Source of the DNA: JBOHRE01 sp050732635
Lineage (GTDB): Bacteria > Gemmatimonadota > Gemmatimonadetes > Longimicrobiales > RSA9
Direction of reading: 5' to 3'
DNA: 28,891 nucleotides
Assembly (NCBI GenBank): GCA_050732635.1
Contig: JBOHRE010000038.1
Location: 1-28,891 of the forward strand
Made by a program: the position numbers and the translations under genes. This document shows positions 6,989 through 15,577 of this stretch, one piece after another; the first letter of the stretch is position 1, and each line of letters begins with the position of its first letter. Below the pieces are notes generated by a model. It worked only from the letters and a program-made list of their open reading frames with translations. It was not told where the DNA came from and searched no databases.

Positions 6989-7942
6989 ATGACGCGTCGT
7001 TCCGGTACGCTCCTGCATGGCGCGATCGGCGGGCTGCTGGCCGGTGGGGTCGTGGCGCTGTGGTTCTTCCTGCTCGACATCGCGCGCGGCGATCCGCTGG
7101 CCACACCCGAGCTGCTGGCGCGCGAGCTGCTCGGCAGTGGTGCATCGAGTGGCCGGCTCGTCGCGGCCTACACCTTCCTTCATTTCGGCGTCTTCGCCCT
7201 GCTGGGCGTCGCCATCGCCGCGATCCTGCGCGCCCTGCACGCGCAATCGGGCTTGCTGGTCGGGCTCGTGATCGGGCTCGGCGTGCTCGACGCGATCTAC
7301 TACGGCATCCTGCTCACCGCCGACGCCGACCTGCTCGGGCTGCTGCCGGGCCCGCATGTGCTCTTGGCCAACCTAGTGGCCGGCATGGTGCTGGCCATCT
7401 ACCTGCAGCGCACCACGGGCGCTGGCGTGCCGTTCAGCCTGGCCGTGCTGCGCGGCCATCCGCTGCTGAGCGCCGGGATCGTCACCGGGTTGGTCGGCGG
7501 CTTCGCCGTCGCGATCTGGTTCCTGGTCCTCGACATCGCGGCCGGCCGACCGCTTTACACGCCGGCCGCGCTCGGCTCGTTTCTGTTTCTGGGTGCGGCG
7601 GGGCCGGAGGAGGTGCGCCTGACCCTGGGCAGCGTGGCAGCCTACACGCTGCTGCACTTTGCGCTCTTCGCAGCCGCCGGGATCTGCTTTGCCTGGGCCG
7701 CCGAGCAGCTCGAGCGCGCGCCGTCGCTCTGGCTCATGGCCTTCATGGCCTTTGTCATCCTTGAGGGCGTCTTCCTCGGCACGCTGCTCGGCCGCGGCGC
7801 CTGGGTGCTGGGCGACCTCAACTGGTGGGCGGTCGGCATCGGCAACCTCATCGCTGTCGCCGCCATGGCGGGCTGGCTCTGGCGCACCCGACCAGCCCTG
7901 CGACGCGAGCTGCGTGAGGTGCCCGCCGACACGCGCGTCTGA
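6989..7942 (+). CDS. Membrane protein built of two tandem copies of one module
   Basis: A 317-residue integral membrane protein with about eight hydrophobic segments and no family I recognise. It is an internal duplication offset by about 152-158 residues. Each half contains a glycine-rich helix, then W25/W177 leading into a WF(F/L)(L/V)LDIA motif (D30/D182) followed by RGDPLATP or AGRPLYTP, a loop, and AYT(F/L)LHF with H65/H223. The conserved Trp, Asp and His pairs suggest a pseudo-twofold structure. The start ATG has GGAGG (6978-6982) 6 bases upstream. It follows EF-G2 by 38 bases on the same strand and is probably cotranscribed. Function is unknown. Confidence 0.8.
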   Translation: MTRRSGTLLHGAIGGLLAGGVVALWFFLLDIARGDPLATPELLARELLGSGASSGRLVAAYTFLHFGVFALLGVAIAAILRALHAQSGLLVGLVIGLGVLDAIYYGILLTADADLLGLLPGPHVLLANLVAGMVLAIYLQRTTGAGVPFSLAVLRGHPLLSAGIVTGLVGGFAVAIWFLVLDIAAGRPLYTPAALGSFLFLGAAGPEEVRLTLGSVAAYTLLHFALFAAAGICFAWAAEQLERAPSLWLMAFMAFVILEGVFLGTLLGRGAWVLGDLNWWAVGIGNLIAVAAMAGWLWRTRPALRRELREVPADTRV

Positions 7943-7943
7943 C

Positions 7944-7992
7944 CGATGGTCGATGGTTGATGGTTGATCGTTGATCGTTGATCGTTGATGGG
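7944..7992. repeat. Seven-heptamer tract filling the space between convergent stops
   Basis: The units are CGATGGT, CGATGGT, TGATGGT, three TGATCGT and TGATGGG. The tract begins one base after the TGA of the membrane protein (7940-7942) and ends at the base before the reverse-strand stop of the M49-like gene (7993-7995). The whole intergenic region is therefore repeat. Confidence 0.95.
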
Positions 7993-9738
7993 TCAGCCGC
8001 CGAGCCAATCCTCGACCCGCGCGCGCGTGGGATAGAGCGGCAGGATGTCGACGGGCACGTCGTCGAGCCCATCCAGCCGGCGCTGCATCTCTGGTCGCAC
8101 GCTGCCGGCGTACGTGCGCAGCAGCTCGCCGGCGGCCTCGTAGTCGCCCGTCGCCTGGATGGTCAGGATCTCCGTCGCCAGCTCGCGGTTGGTGTCGACC
8201 AGTCGGGCGAGGTCCGTCGTGATGCGACCATCCGGGTCGGCAGTGATTGCGCCTTTGCTCCACAGGTAGTTGAACTGCAACAGATTGGAGCGGCCGTGCG
8301 CCGCCGAGGCGCCGAAACGCACTGCGCGGAACATGTCGGCGAGGTGGCTGAGGTAGGCCTGGCGCACGAAGGTGCTGTCGTACATCCCCTGTTCGGCCAG
8401 CACCGCGAGGTTGTGCAGTCCCGCGACGTCGGCCTTGGCTTCTTCCAGCGGCGAATAGTGCTCGCGCAAGGCCTGATTGACCGTGGTGCGCGAGCCTTCC
8501 GGCCCCGCAATGAAGCCGGGACCCAGCCCGTGCGCCAGCTCGTGCATCAGCACGTTGATGAACCACGGCCGGAAGCTGACCTCGCCCGCCAGCTCGGGCG
8601 CGAGCACGCGCGCCGCGATCGGTGACAGCGTATTCTCGAACTTCGCCTGCATGACGTTGCGCAGCATCACCTTCTTCGAGCCCTTCGCTTCGCGCACGCG
8701 CTCGTCGTTCGGCAGGTTGAACGCGATCGTCTGCACGCCACGGCGCGCATCGCCCGCGGTATAGGCAACGTCCACGACGCGGATCGGACTCTCGAAGCCC
8801 CGCTCCGTGTTGCGGTAGCGCTCCTCGATCGGCAATCTGGACTCGAGCAGCTGCATGGTGCCCTTCAGCGCATCGAGCTCCGCGCTGGCCGCGGAATCGG
8901 CCACCGTGATGAAGCTCTCGAACGCCGCCTTGTAGCCCATGAGCTCGTCCTCGTAGACCTCGTAGGGGCCGATCGTCGGCTCGATCCGCGTCCCCTCGAT
9001 GTCCATCCAGGCCATGTCGCTCTGGAAGTAGTCGTTCGACAGAAAAGACGCGGCGCGGGTGTCGAGGTAGCGCGCAAGTGTGGGCGCTCGTGATTCGGCG
9101 ATGGCGGCGGCCTCCTGCAGCAGCTGCGCGGCCGGCCGGAGCCGGTCGGCGTAGCGCTCCGAGTAGGGCACGGCGACCAGGTTGCCGCGCTGCCGCTCGA
9201 TGACCGTGAAGTAACCGGTGAACGCCTCGCGGTCCTCGGGATGATCCACGAGCCAGCCGTCGAGCTCCTCGCGCGTCAGGTGCTCCGGGTAATAACCGGC
9301 GCCCGCCGGCTTGGGGCCGACCTCCAGAAACGGCTCGTTCTGCTGCAGTCGATCCCACGGCCCGGCCATCAGGTCGAAGTAGGCGAGCGCCGCGTCCCGG
9401 GCGGGGCCGTCCTCGGCGGCGAGTTGCGCGCGCCAGGCCGGCAGCCGCGGCGAGACCTGCTCGAGGTAGATCTCATGCATGAGGTCCGAGGCCAGGATCA
9501 GCTTGGCGAGCACCTGCCGCTCCCACTCCTCGAGCGACGCCGCATCGATGTCGATCGTCGCGCGGGCGAACTGGTCTACGCGCGCCTCGAGCGCTGCGGG
9601 CGTCAGACCCGGCGCGAGCAGCGGGCGCGCGACGTCGCCCGCCGCCGGCGCCTGCTCCGTCCGCTCGCAGCCCTGCATGAGGAGCAGCGCGCAGGCGACA
9701 CCGGTCAGCGCCGCCGTCCTCGAGGCCGGGTTCAGCAT
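7993..9738 (-). CDS. M49-like zinc metallopeptidase lipoprotein
   Basis: A 581-residue predicted lipoprotein with a hydrophobic signal and lipobox (LMQGC, Cys at about residue 24). It carries HELAH (H399, E400, H403) and, about 30 residues later, EEAKAD (E432/E433). This pair matches the two-part zinc site of M49-type (dipeptidyl-peptidase III-like) enzymes, although classical DPP III has a longer HEXXXH. It would be an envelope peptidase acting on small peptides; the substrate is unknown. The ATG at 9738 is chosen. A GTG two codons upstream is also in frame. The start lies 10 bases after the S9 peptidase stop, so both peptidases are likely one transcript. Confidence 0.75.
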   Translation of the reverse strand: MLNPASRTAALTGVACALLLMQGCERTEQAPAAGDVARPLLAPGLTPAALEARVDQFARATIDIDAASLEEWERQVLAKLILASDLMHEIYLEQVSPRLPAWRAQLAAEDGPARDAALAYFDLMAGPWDRLQQNEPFLEVGPKPAGAGYYPEHLTREELDGWLVDHPEDREAFTGYFTVIERQRGNLVAVPYSERYADRLRPAAQLLQEAAAIAESRAPTLARYLDTRAASFLSNDYFQSDMAWMDIEGTRIEPTIGPYEVYEDELMGYKAAFESFITVADSAASAELDALKGTMQLLESRLPIEERYRNTERGFESPIRVVDVAYTAGDARRGVQTIAFNLPNDERVREAKGSKKVMLRNVMQAKFENTLSPIAARVLAPELAGEVSFRPWFINVLMHELAHGLGPGFIAGPEGSRTTVNQALREHYSPLEEAKADVAGLHNLAVLAEQGMYDSTFVRQAYLSHLADMFRAVRFGASAAHGRSNLLQFNYLWSKGAITADPDGRITTDLARLVDTNRELATEILTIQATGDYEAAGELLRTYAGSVRPEMQRRLDGLDDVPVDILPLYPTRARVEDWLGG

Positions 9739-9748
9739 CGCCACTTGC

Positions 9749-11818
9749 TCACGGATTCGTGGCGCGAATCGGCGCGTCGATGCTGCCCCAGCGCCGGTAC
9801 CACGACATCATGTACAGCTGGCTGCGCATCCAGTTGGATGGCTTCGAGCCGGTGCCGTGATACTCGCCCTCGAAGCGCAGCAGCGTGGCCGACACGCCGC
9901 GCAGCTTGAGCGCCGCATAGTACTCCTCGGTCTGCGGCATGGGCGTGCGCAGGTCGAGTACGCCGGTCATCAGCAGTGTCGGTGTCTCGACGTGGCCCAC
10001 GTACATCAGTGGCGACTGGCGCAGCCAGGGCTCGGGATCCTCCCAGAACGGCCGCTCGAAGAAGTTCTGCGTGAACAGTGGGATGTCGGTCTGGCCGAGG
10101 AAGCTCAGCCAGTTGGTCACCGGGCAGCGCACCGCCGCCGCCTTGAAGCGGTTCGTGTGGCCGATCACCCAGCTCGACAGCACGCCGCCGCCGCTGCAGC
10201 CGCCGACGAACAGGTTCTCCGCATCGACGTAGCCCTGCGCGAGCAGCGCGTCGACACCCGCCATGAGATCGTCGTAGTCGACGCTGGGATACGCCCGCTC
10301 GATCGCATTGCCGAACTCCGTGCCATACCCGGTGCTGCCGCGCGGATTGGTGTAGAGCACGACGAAGCCGTTGGCGGCGAAGTTCTGGTACATCGGATTG
10401 AAGCCGACATTGTACATCCCGTGCGGCCCGCCGTGGATCTCCATGATCATGGGGTACGTGCGCGCCGGGTCGAACGACGGCGGCTTCACCACCCAGCCCT
10501 GGATCGGCGTGCCGTCGCCCGAGGTGTAGCGGATCTCCTCCACTTCGCCGAGGCGCAGCGGCGCGAGCAGGTCATCGTTCACGCGTGTGAGCTGCGTGAT
10601 CTCGCCGGAGCGCGCGATCCGCACCACATCGGGCGGCGCGTGCGGCGCGGAGCGCACGCCGACGGCGACGCCACTGCGCGCGACCGAGCCGAGCGACAGC
10701 ATGTGCGTGCCGCGGGTCACCTGCCGCACGCCTCCACGCGGCGCGGCGACGTACAGGTTGGACGTGCCGTCGCTCGCTGCGGTGAAGTAGATGCCGCTGC
10801 CATCGGCCGCCCAGATGAGCCCTGTCGGATCGCGATCCAGCTCCGCGGAAAGCCGGCGGACAGCGCTGCCATCTGAGTTCATGACGTACAGGTCCCGGGC
10901 CCGATAGCTGCTCGTGTTGTACGGGTAGCCGGTGAAGGCAATGCTGCGGCCATCGGGGGAGAAGACGGGTGAGGACCAGCTGCCGCGTTCGCCCGTGAGC
11001 TGGCGCACGTCGCCGCTCGCCACAGCGACGGCGTACAGGTGCGAGTCGCGGTAGGTCAGATCGGCGTCGTCCTCACGCAATCCTTCGATCACGATGGTCC
11101 CGCCAGCGGGTGACCAGTCCCAGCCCACGCTGCCGGCGAGTTGATCGAAGCGTGCGCCGACATTCCACTCGCCGCGCGTGAGCTGGCGCGGCGTGCCGCC
11201 ATCGGCCGGCACCACGAACAGGTGCGTGTAGCCGACATCGGTGAAGCCGACCCGGTCCTGCCGGTAGTGCAGCCGTTCGATGACCGCGGGCGTCTTCGTC
11301 CACTCCGCGCCTTCCGGCGGCTCGGGCAGGTCGATCGTCCACTTCGACGTCTGCGGCACGAACGCGGTGAAGCCGAGCTGCCGGCTGTCGGGTGACCAGG
11401 CGATGTTGTCCGGCTCATGCTCGAGCCGCGTGACCTGTGTCGCGCCCTCCGCATCCAAGTACTTCACCCAGAGCTGCGTGCCTTCGGGCTCGCCGTCGGC
11501 AAGGTAGGCGATGCGCGTGCCATCGGGCGCCCAGGTCGGGTCCGAGCCGTCCACCAGGAACCGGTTGCGCGAGCCATCGGCCGCCATGATCCACAGGCTC
11601 GACTCCCAGCGATCCTCGAGCTTGTTCACCCAGCGTCGCGTGTAAACGATCTGCGAGCCGTCGGGCGAGATCTGCGGATCGGCGACCGTCTCGTACTCGA
11701 GGTACTTGTCGACGGTGAACAGCGTGTCGGAGCGGGTCTCCTGCGCCAGCGCAACGGGCGCAGAGCCGAGCAGCACCAAGAGGACCGCGAAGGTCGCGGT
11801 CAGTAGCCGGCGTCGCAT
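9749..11818 (-). CDS. Secreted S9-family (prolyl oligopeptidase type) peptidase
   Basis: A 689-residue protein with a cleavable Sec signal (ending PVALAQ), an N-terminal beta-propeller with WSPDSRQ/FSPDGR TolB-like repeats (residues ~40-430) and a C-terminal alpha/beta-hydrolase domain. The catalytic triad is visible as S542 in GCSGGG, D622 in LDLRTP and H654 in YHGTGSKPSNW. The oxyanion region has MEIHGGPHG. Family members release dipeptides or tripeptides or act as acylaminoacyl peptidases in the periplasm. The ATG has AGGAGG just upstream (reverse strand, 11823-11828), which settles the start over an upstream in-frame codon. It is probably cotranscribed with the downstream M49-like peptidase. 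Confidence 0.93.
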   Translation of the reverse strand: MRRRLLTATFAVLLVLLGSAPVALAQETRSDTLFTVDKYLEYETVADPQISPDGSQIVYTRRWVNKLEDRWESSLWIMAADGSRNRFLVDGSDPTWAPDGTRIAYLADGEPEGTQLWVKYLDAEGATQVTRLEHEPDNIAWSPDSRQLGFTAFVPQTSKWTIDLPEPPEGAEWTKTPAVIERLHYRQDRVGFTDVGYTHLFVVPADGGTPRQLTRGEWNVGARFDQLAGSVGWDWSPAGGTIVIEGLREDDADLTYRDSHLYAVAVASGDVRQLTGERGSWSSPVFSPDGRSIAFTGYPYNTSSYRARDLYVMNSDGSAVRRLSAELDRDPTGLIWAADGSGIYFTAASDGTSNLYVAAPRGGVRQVTRGTHMLSLGSVARSGVAVGVRSAPHAPPDVVRIARSGEITQLTRVNDDLLAPLRLGEVEEIRYTSGDGTPIQGWVVKPPSFDPARTYPMIMEIHGGPHGMYNVGFNPMYQNFAANGFVVLYTNPRGSTGYGTEFGNAIERAYPSVDYDDLMAGVDALLAQGYVDAENLFVGGCSGGGVLSSWVIGHTNRFKAAAVRCPVTNWLSFLGQTDIPLFTQNFFERPFWEDPEPWLRQSPLMYVGHVETPTLLMTGVLDLRTPMPQTEEYYAALKLRGVSATLLRFEGEYHGTGSKPSNWMRSQLYMMSWYRRWGSIDAPIRATNP

Positions 11819-11881
11819 GGAGCCTCCTGGGGACCGAAAGGGTCGGTGGCGCACAGCGATCGGGTGGAACGCGCGACTCCG

Positions 11882-11910
11882 ATGCTATGCACCGGCCGCG
11901 CCCGCAGCAA
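11882..11910 (-). promoter_or_regulatory. Candidate promoter for the two-peptidase operon
   Basis: On the reverse strand, TTGCTG (11905-11910) is followed after 17 bases by TAGCAT (11882-11887; 4 of 6 to the -10 consensus). Transcription would start near 11875, giving a leader of about 57 bases before the S9 ATG at 11818. It sits in the 111-base gap after the dehydrogenase stop. Confidence 0.35.
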
Positions 11911-11929
11911 GCGGAATCCGACCGCCGCC

Positions 11930-13315
11930 TCACTCCGCGGCGGCCGGGCCGGTAGCGACCGACACACTCTTGATGTTGACGAACTCGCGAATGCCGAACG
12001 CTGCCAGCTCGCGGCCGTAGCCGGACTCCTTCACACCGCCGAAGGGCAGGCGCGGGTCCGACGCCACCATGCCGTTGATGAAGACCAGGCCAGCGTCGAG
12101 CTCGTCCATGAAGCGCTCGGCTTCGGCCGGATCGGCGGTCCAGGCCGAGGCGCCGAGTCCGAAGCGGGTATCGTTCGCGATGCGAATGGCGTCCTCGATG
12201 TCGGCGGCGCGAAACAGTGATGCGACCGGGCCGAACAGCTCGTCGGCGTGCGCCGGTGACTGCGCCGGAATGTCACGCAGCACGGTCGGCGGATAGTACC
12301 AGCCCGGTCCTTCCATCGGCGCACCGCCGGTCAGCAGCCGGGCGCCGGCATCGATCGTCCTGCGCACCTGCTCGTGCAGCTCGTTGCGCAGCGACTCCAG
12401 CGCCAGCGGGCCCACGTCGGTGCGCTCGTCCAGCGGGTCGCCGACGACCAGCCGGTCCATGCGTTCGACGTATGCGGCCTCGAAGCGGTCGTGGATGTCG
12501 CGATGCACGATGATCCGCTTGGCCGCAATACACGACTGGCCGTTGTTGATGACGCGCGCGCGCACGGCCATCTCGAGCGCCTGCTCGAAGGGCGCCGAAG
12601 GCATCACGATCAGCGGATCGCTGCCGCCCAGCTCGAGCACGGTCTTCTTGATGTGCGCACCGGCGCGCGCGGCGACTGCGGCGCCCGCGCCCACGCTGCC
12701 CGTCAGCGTCGCGGCGCGGATCCGTGGATCATCCAGCAGCGCGCCGACCCGCGAAGACTCGATCAGCAATGCCTGGAAGGCGCCACTCGGAAAGCCGGCT
12801 CGCCGGATCACATCCTCGATCGCGAGCGCGCAGCCCATGACATTGGACGCGTGCTTGAGCAGGCCGACATTGCCGGCCATCAACGCCGGCGCAGCGAAGC
12901 GGAACACCTGCCAGAAGGGAAAATTCCACGGCATCACGGCGAGAACCGGTCCGAGCGCCTGGTAACGCACGAACGAGCGGCCCGCATCGGTGCGGACGGG
13001 CTCGTCGGCGAGGTGAGCGGCGCCGTGTTCGGCGTAGTAGCGGCATGCCCACGCGCATTTCTCGGCTTCGGCGACCGCCGCTGCGAGCGGCTTGCCCATC
13101 TCCAGCGTCATGAGCCGCGCGAGCTCGCCCTTCTCCCGCTCCAGAATGTCGGCCGCCGCCGTCAACCACGTCGCGCGTTGCTCGAAGCCAGTCCGCCGAT
13201 ACGAGCTCCACGTCTGTACCGCCCGGGTCAGCCGCTGCTCGACCTCGGCGTCACCATGCGCCTCGTATGCCCGCAGTGTTTCGCCCGTCGCTGGGTTGAT
13301 GCTCCGAAATGACAT
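11930..13315 (-). CDS. gabD: Succinate-semialdehyde dehydrogenase (NAD(P)-dependent aldehyde dehydrogenase)
   Basis: A 461-residue aldehyde dehydrogenase that would oxidise succinate semialdehyde to succinate, the last step of the GABA shunt. The catalytic cysteine is C262 in NNGQSCIAAKR and the general base is E228 in LELGGSDP. The Rossmann contact is the FTGSVGAG-like LTGSVGAG. PWNFPFWQVFRFAAPALMAGN followed by GLLKHASNV is typical of the GabD1/Sad-type subgroup, and the length (~460) agrees. The substrate assignment is by subgroup and is less certain than the family. The start ATG has only a weak AGGCAG upstream. No GABA transaminase is nearby. Confidence 0.88.
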   Translation of the reverse strand: MSFRSINPATGETLRAYEAHGDAEVEQRLTRAVQTWSSYRRTGFEQRATWLTAAADILEREKGELARLMTLEMGKPLAAAVAEAEKCAWACRYYAEHGAAHLADEPVRTDAGRSFVRYQALGPVLAVMPWNFPFWQVFRFAAPALMAGNVGLLKHASNVMGCALAIEDVIRRAGFPSGAFQALLIESSRVGALLDDPRIRAATLTGSVGAGAAVAARAGAHIKKTVLELGGSDPLIVMPSAPFEQALEMAVRARVINNGQSCIAAKRIIVHRDIHDRFEAAYVERMDRLVVGDPLDERTDVGPLALESLRNELHEQVRRTIDAGARLLTGGAPMEGPGWYYPPTVLRDIPAQSPAHADELFGPVASLFRAADIEDAIRIANDTRFGLGASAWTADPAEAERFMDELDAGLVFINGMVASDPRLPFGGVKESGYGRELAAFGIREFVNIKSVSVATGPAAAE

Positions 13316-13402
13316 TCTGCCTGCCGGCTCCTTCCAATCCGGATCCGCCGCTGTTCATAGGCCGGCCGGCCACGCCCGCGCAAGGCAGCGGGCCGCGGCG
13401 CC

Positions 13403-13434
13403 AACCATTTCCACGACCGTGTTGTCCAATGGTT
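13403..13434. repeat. Short inverted repeat in the divergent gabD/DUF4097 spacer
   Basis: AACCATT (13403-13409) and AATGGTT (13428-13434) are perfect 7-base inverted copies around 18 bases, in the 217-base gap between two divergent genes. The arms resemble single CAACCAT heptamers. This could be an operator or an isolated repeat remnant. No convincing promoter boxes were found in the gap. Confidence 0.4.
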
Positions 13435-13532
13435 CGTGACTGCTCGAGCACCAGAGCGAGGACGTCGCCGGCCGCTCGAGCGTTGGCCGGCAGCGCCGCC
13501 GGCGACACCGGTCCACCAGCCGGAGGACAACA

Positions 13533-14333
13533 ATGCCCACACGCACGAGTCCGATCCTGCTCGCTGTCGTAGCCAGCCTGATCGTCGCGCTGCCGGCCGC
13601 CGCTCAGTTGCCCGACCGGCTGGACTGCGGCGACGACTACGGCCGCGATGACCGTGAGCACTTCTGCGAAGTACGCGAGGTGCGGCTCGACGCGCGCGAC
13701 GCGCTGGCCGTCGACGGCCACCAGAACGGCGGCGTCCGCGTCGCGGGCTGGGACCGCAATGAGATCGTGCTGCAGGCGAAGATCCAGACCTGGGCCCGCC
13801 AAGCCGACGAGGCCCGTGCGCTCGCTCAGGCCGTGCGCATCGAGACCGACGACGTCATCCGACCTGCGGGGCCTCAAACCGAGCGGCGTCAGTCCTGGGG
13901 GGTCAGCTTCCTGATCTTCGTGCCGCGCAACACCGATCTCGACATCGAGACGCACAACGGCGGCATCTCGCTGTCCGACGTCAGTGGCCGCATCCGGTTC
14001 AACGCGAGGAACGGTGGGATCCGGCTGACCGGACTGTCCGGCGACGTGCGCGGCCGGACCACCAATGGCGGACTCCATGTGCAGCTCACCGGCGACCGCT
14101 GGCAGGGCGCCGGTCTCGACATCAGGACCACCAACGGCGGCGTGCGCCTGCACATCCCCGAGAACTACTCCGCCAACCTGGAGACCGGCACCGTCAACGG
14201 CGGGCTGAACATCGATTTTCCGGTCACCGTGCAGGGCCGTATCGGCCGCGAGCTGACCACGACCCTCGGCCAGGGCGGCGCCACGGTGCGCGTGACCACA
14301 ACGAATGGCGGGGTGCGCATTGCCCGCAATTAG
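13533..14333 (+). CDS. Exported DUF4097-type beta-repeat protein
   Basis: A 266-residue protein with a Sec signal (hydrophobic core, cleavage after AAAQ) and a right-handed beta-type repeat domain. At least six short repeats centre on NGG: HNGGISL, RNGGIRL, TNGGLHV, TNGGVRL, VNGGLNI and TNGGVRI. This regular NGG pattern with polar strand edges is characteristic of DUF4097 'adhesin-like' proteins, usually in the envelope or periplasm and often near membrane-stress genes. Function is unknown. The ATG has GGAGG (13522-13526) 6 bases upstream. It converges with the L,D-transpeptidase gene across a large inverted repeat. Confidence 0.82.
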   Translation: MPTRTSPILLAVVASLIVALPAAAQLPDRLDCGDDYGRDDREHFCEVREVRLDARDALAVDGHQNGGVRVAGWDRNEIVLQAKIQTWARQADEARALAQAVRIETDDVIRPAGPQTERRQSWGVSFLIFVPRNTDLDIETHNGGISLSDVSGRIRFNARNGGIRLTGLSGDVRGRTTNGGLHVQLTGDRWQGAGLDIRTTNGGVRLHIPENYSANLETGTVNGGLNIDFPVTVQGRIGRELTTTLGQGGATVRVTTTNGGVRIARN

Positions 14334-14340
14334 ACGCGGT

Positions 14341-14462
14341 CGATGGTTGATGGTTGATGGTTGATGGTTGATGGTTGATGGTGCATTCGTCGCAGCGGGA
14401 GTTGGCGCACGCCCGTGATTCGCGGCCACCGCACCATCAACCATCAACCATCAACCATCAAC
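14341..14462. repeat. Large heptamer inverted repeat between convergent genes; possible bidirectional terminator
   Basis: The left tract is CGATGGT plus five TGATGGT units (14341-14382). The right tract is four ACCATCA units (14433-14460). Including two inner GC pairs, 14355-14384 and 14431-14460 are perfectly complementary over 30 bases, with a 46-base loop. The tracts begin 7 bases after the DUF4097 stop and end 1 base before the transpeptidase stop. No U-run follows, so a classical intrinsic terminator is not shown, but the transcript of either gene would end in a very long hairpin. Confidence 0.9.
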
Positions 14463-14463
14463 G

Positions 14464-15312
14464 TCAGTAGATGTAGACGGGCGTGCCCGGCGTCACCGTC
14501 TCGTATAGATACGCGACGTCCTCGTTGAACATGCGCACGCAGCCGTGGCTGACGGCTTCGCCGATCGAGTCTTCCTCGTTCGTGCCGTGGATCAGGTAGC
14601 CATCGCCGAGGATCAGTCGATGCGTCCCCAGGATCTCCGGGATCATCCGCTGCTGCGTACCGATCGGTGGAATGAAGATCTTGCCCTCGAAGATGATCTC
14701 CATGCCCGGCCGGAACGCCCAGAAGTTGTCGAACTGATTCACCCGTCCGACCTCGTCGCCGCGGACCTCGATACGTGTGCCATCCTCGAGCGCGTAGCGT
14801 TGTCCCTTCCTGAGATGCACCGGCTGCAGATCCTGATCGACCGCCTTCTCGAAGTAATGCCAGTCCGGCGGCACCCATAGCGGATCCGTTTCCTTGTCCA
14901 ACACCTCCCAGCGCGAGCGAGGCGTGCGGAAATCGTAACGCGTACCGGCGTAGGTGAACGGTTTCGACGTTCCCACCGCGACCGGCGCGCCGAACACCGC
15001 CTCACCGCCTTCCATCAGCCACAGCCAGCGGTGATCGACCGACACGACGATGCGCCGCTCCTTCGCCGCCAGTGCGGCCTGCCAGACCGTACGGCCTGCG
15101 CGCTCCTTCGGCTCGGCGAACACCGGACTGCGCGGGCCGCGCGGCCGTTCCCGCCGTTCCGTGCGCGCTGCGGCCACGGCCACCACCCGCTCCCCATCGC
15201 TCCGCGAAGGTTCTGGCGCATCGCTCACCGGCGTGAAGTAGGAGCAGCCGGCCAGCAGACCCGGCAACACCGACCGGCCGCACTGTTTCAGGGATAACCG
15301 CATTCTGGGCAT
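14464..15312 (-). CDS. YkuD-type L,D-transpeptidase lipoprotein
   Basis: A 282-residue envelope enzyme with a lipobox (GLLAGC, Cys at about 23), a linker of about 60 residues rich in Arg, and a C-terminal YkuD domain. The catalytic cysteine is C258 in SHGCVRM and the conserved histidine is H242 in IHGTN. Such enzymes form 3-3 peptidoglycan crosslinks or attach proteins to the wall, using tetrapeptide stems. A middle segment (DPLWVPPDWHYFEKAV and on) is larger than in minimal YkuD proteins. ATG 15312 is used; ATG 15303 is also in frame. It is divergent from imuA across 269 bases. Confidence 0.9.
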   Translation of the reverse strand: MPRMRLSLKQCGRSVLPGLLAGCSYFTPVSDAPEPSRSDGERVVAVAAARTERRERPRGPRSPVFAEPKERAGRTVWQAALAAKERRIVVSVDHRWLWLMEGGEAVFGAPVAVGTSKPFTYAGTRYDFRTPRSRWEVLDKETDPLWVPPDWHYFEKAVDQDLQPVHLRKGQRYALEDGTRIEVRGDEVGRVNQFDNFWAFRPGMEIIFEGKIFIPPIGTQQRMIPEILGTHRLILGDGYLIHGTNEEDSIGEAVSHGCVRMFNEDVAYLYETVTPGTPVYIY

Positions 15313-15473
15313 GGTCTGGACAGTCGTCTTCTCGCGCCGCCGCGACGCTCGTCGCGTTGCCTACTACGCCCCAACGCACCGCATGTTTCTGAGCGCGTGG
15401 CACCGCTCACCCTTCAACATAGCAGCAAGGGCTCGCGGAAGGACCGGGGCCTCCGACTGACGCTCTGGCGTGC

Positions 15474-15502
15474 TTGTTGCTTCGGTATCTGTTCGGTATA
15501 CT
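15474..15502 (+). promoter_or_regulatory. Candidate imuA promoter
   Basis: TTGTTG (15474-15479), a 17-base spacer, then TATACT (15497-15502; 5 of 6 to the -10). The operator-like direct repeat lies in the spacer and reaches into the -10. Transcription would start near 15509, so the CCCCAG repeat tract would form most of the leader. The rest of the 269-base gap (15313-15473) shows nothing convincing, although it must also hold the transpeptidase promoter. Confidence 0.5.
15481..15499 (+). promoter_or_regulatory. Direct-repeat operator upstream of imuA (candidate LexA-type site)
   Basis: TTCGGTAT occurs twice with a period of 11 bases (15481-15488 and 15492-15499). Read with the preceding base it is CTTC-N7-GTTC, one mismatch from the GTTC-N7-GTTC direct repeat bound by alphaproteobacterial LexA. 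It overlaps the candidate promoter, as expected for a repressor. A near copy with identical spacing lies upstream of dnaE2. LexA binding is inferred; no lexA gene is in the window. Confidence 0.5.
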
Positions 15503-15535
15503 TCCGTCAGACCCCTACTCCCGGCCCTACCGATG

Positions 15536-15577
15536 CCCCAGCCCCAGCCCCAGCCCCAGCCCCAGCCCTAGCCCTAG
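15536..15577 (+). repeat. Hexamer tract CCCCAG/CCCTAG in the imuA leader
   Basis: Five CCCCAG and two CCCTAG units run to four bases before the imuA ATG (15582), which follows as CCCCATG. The tract is in C/A-rich orientation before a start codon, and no Shine-Dalgarno is present. The same reading frame is open upstream as Pro-Ser repeats, but translation from there would need a start inside the promoter. Confidence 0.9.

Noticed and set aside
7373..9358. 661-residue reverse frame spanning the membrane protein end and the M49-like gene
   Set aside because: It is an Arg-rich shadow frame; the M49-like frame has a signal peptide and zinc motifs.
14341..14462. Heptamer arrays as a CRISPR array
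   Set aside because: Units are 7 bases with no spacers and no cas genes nearby.
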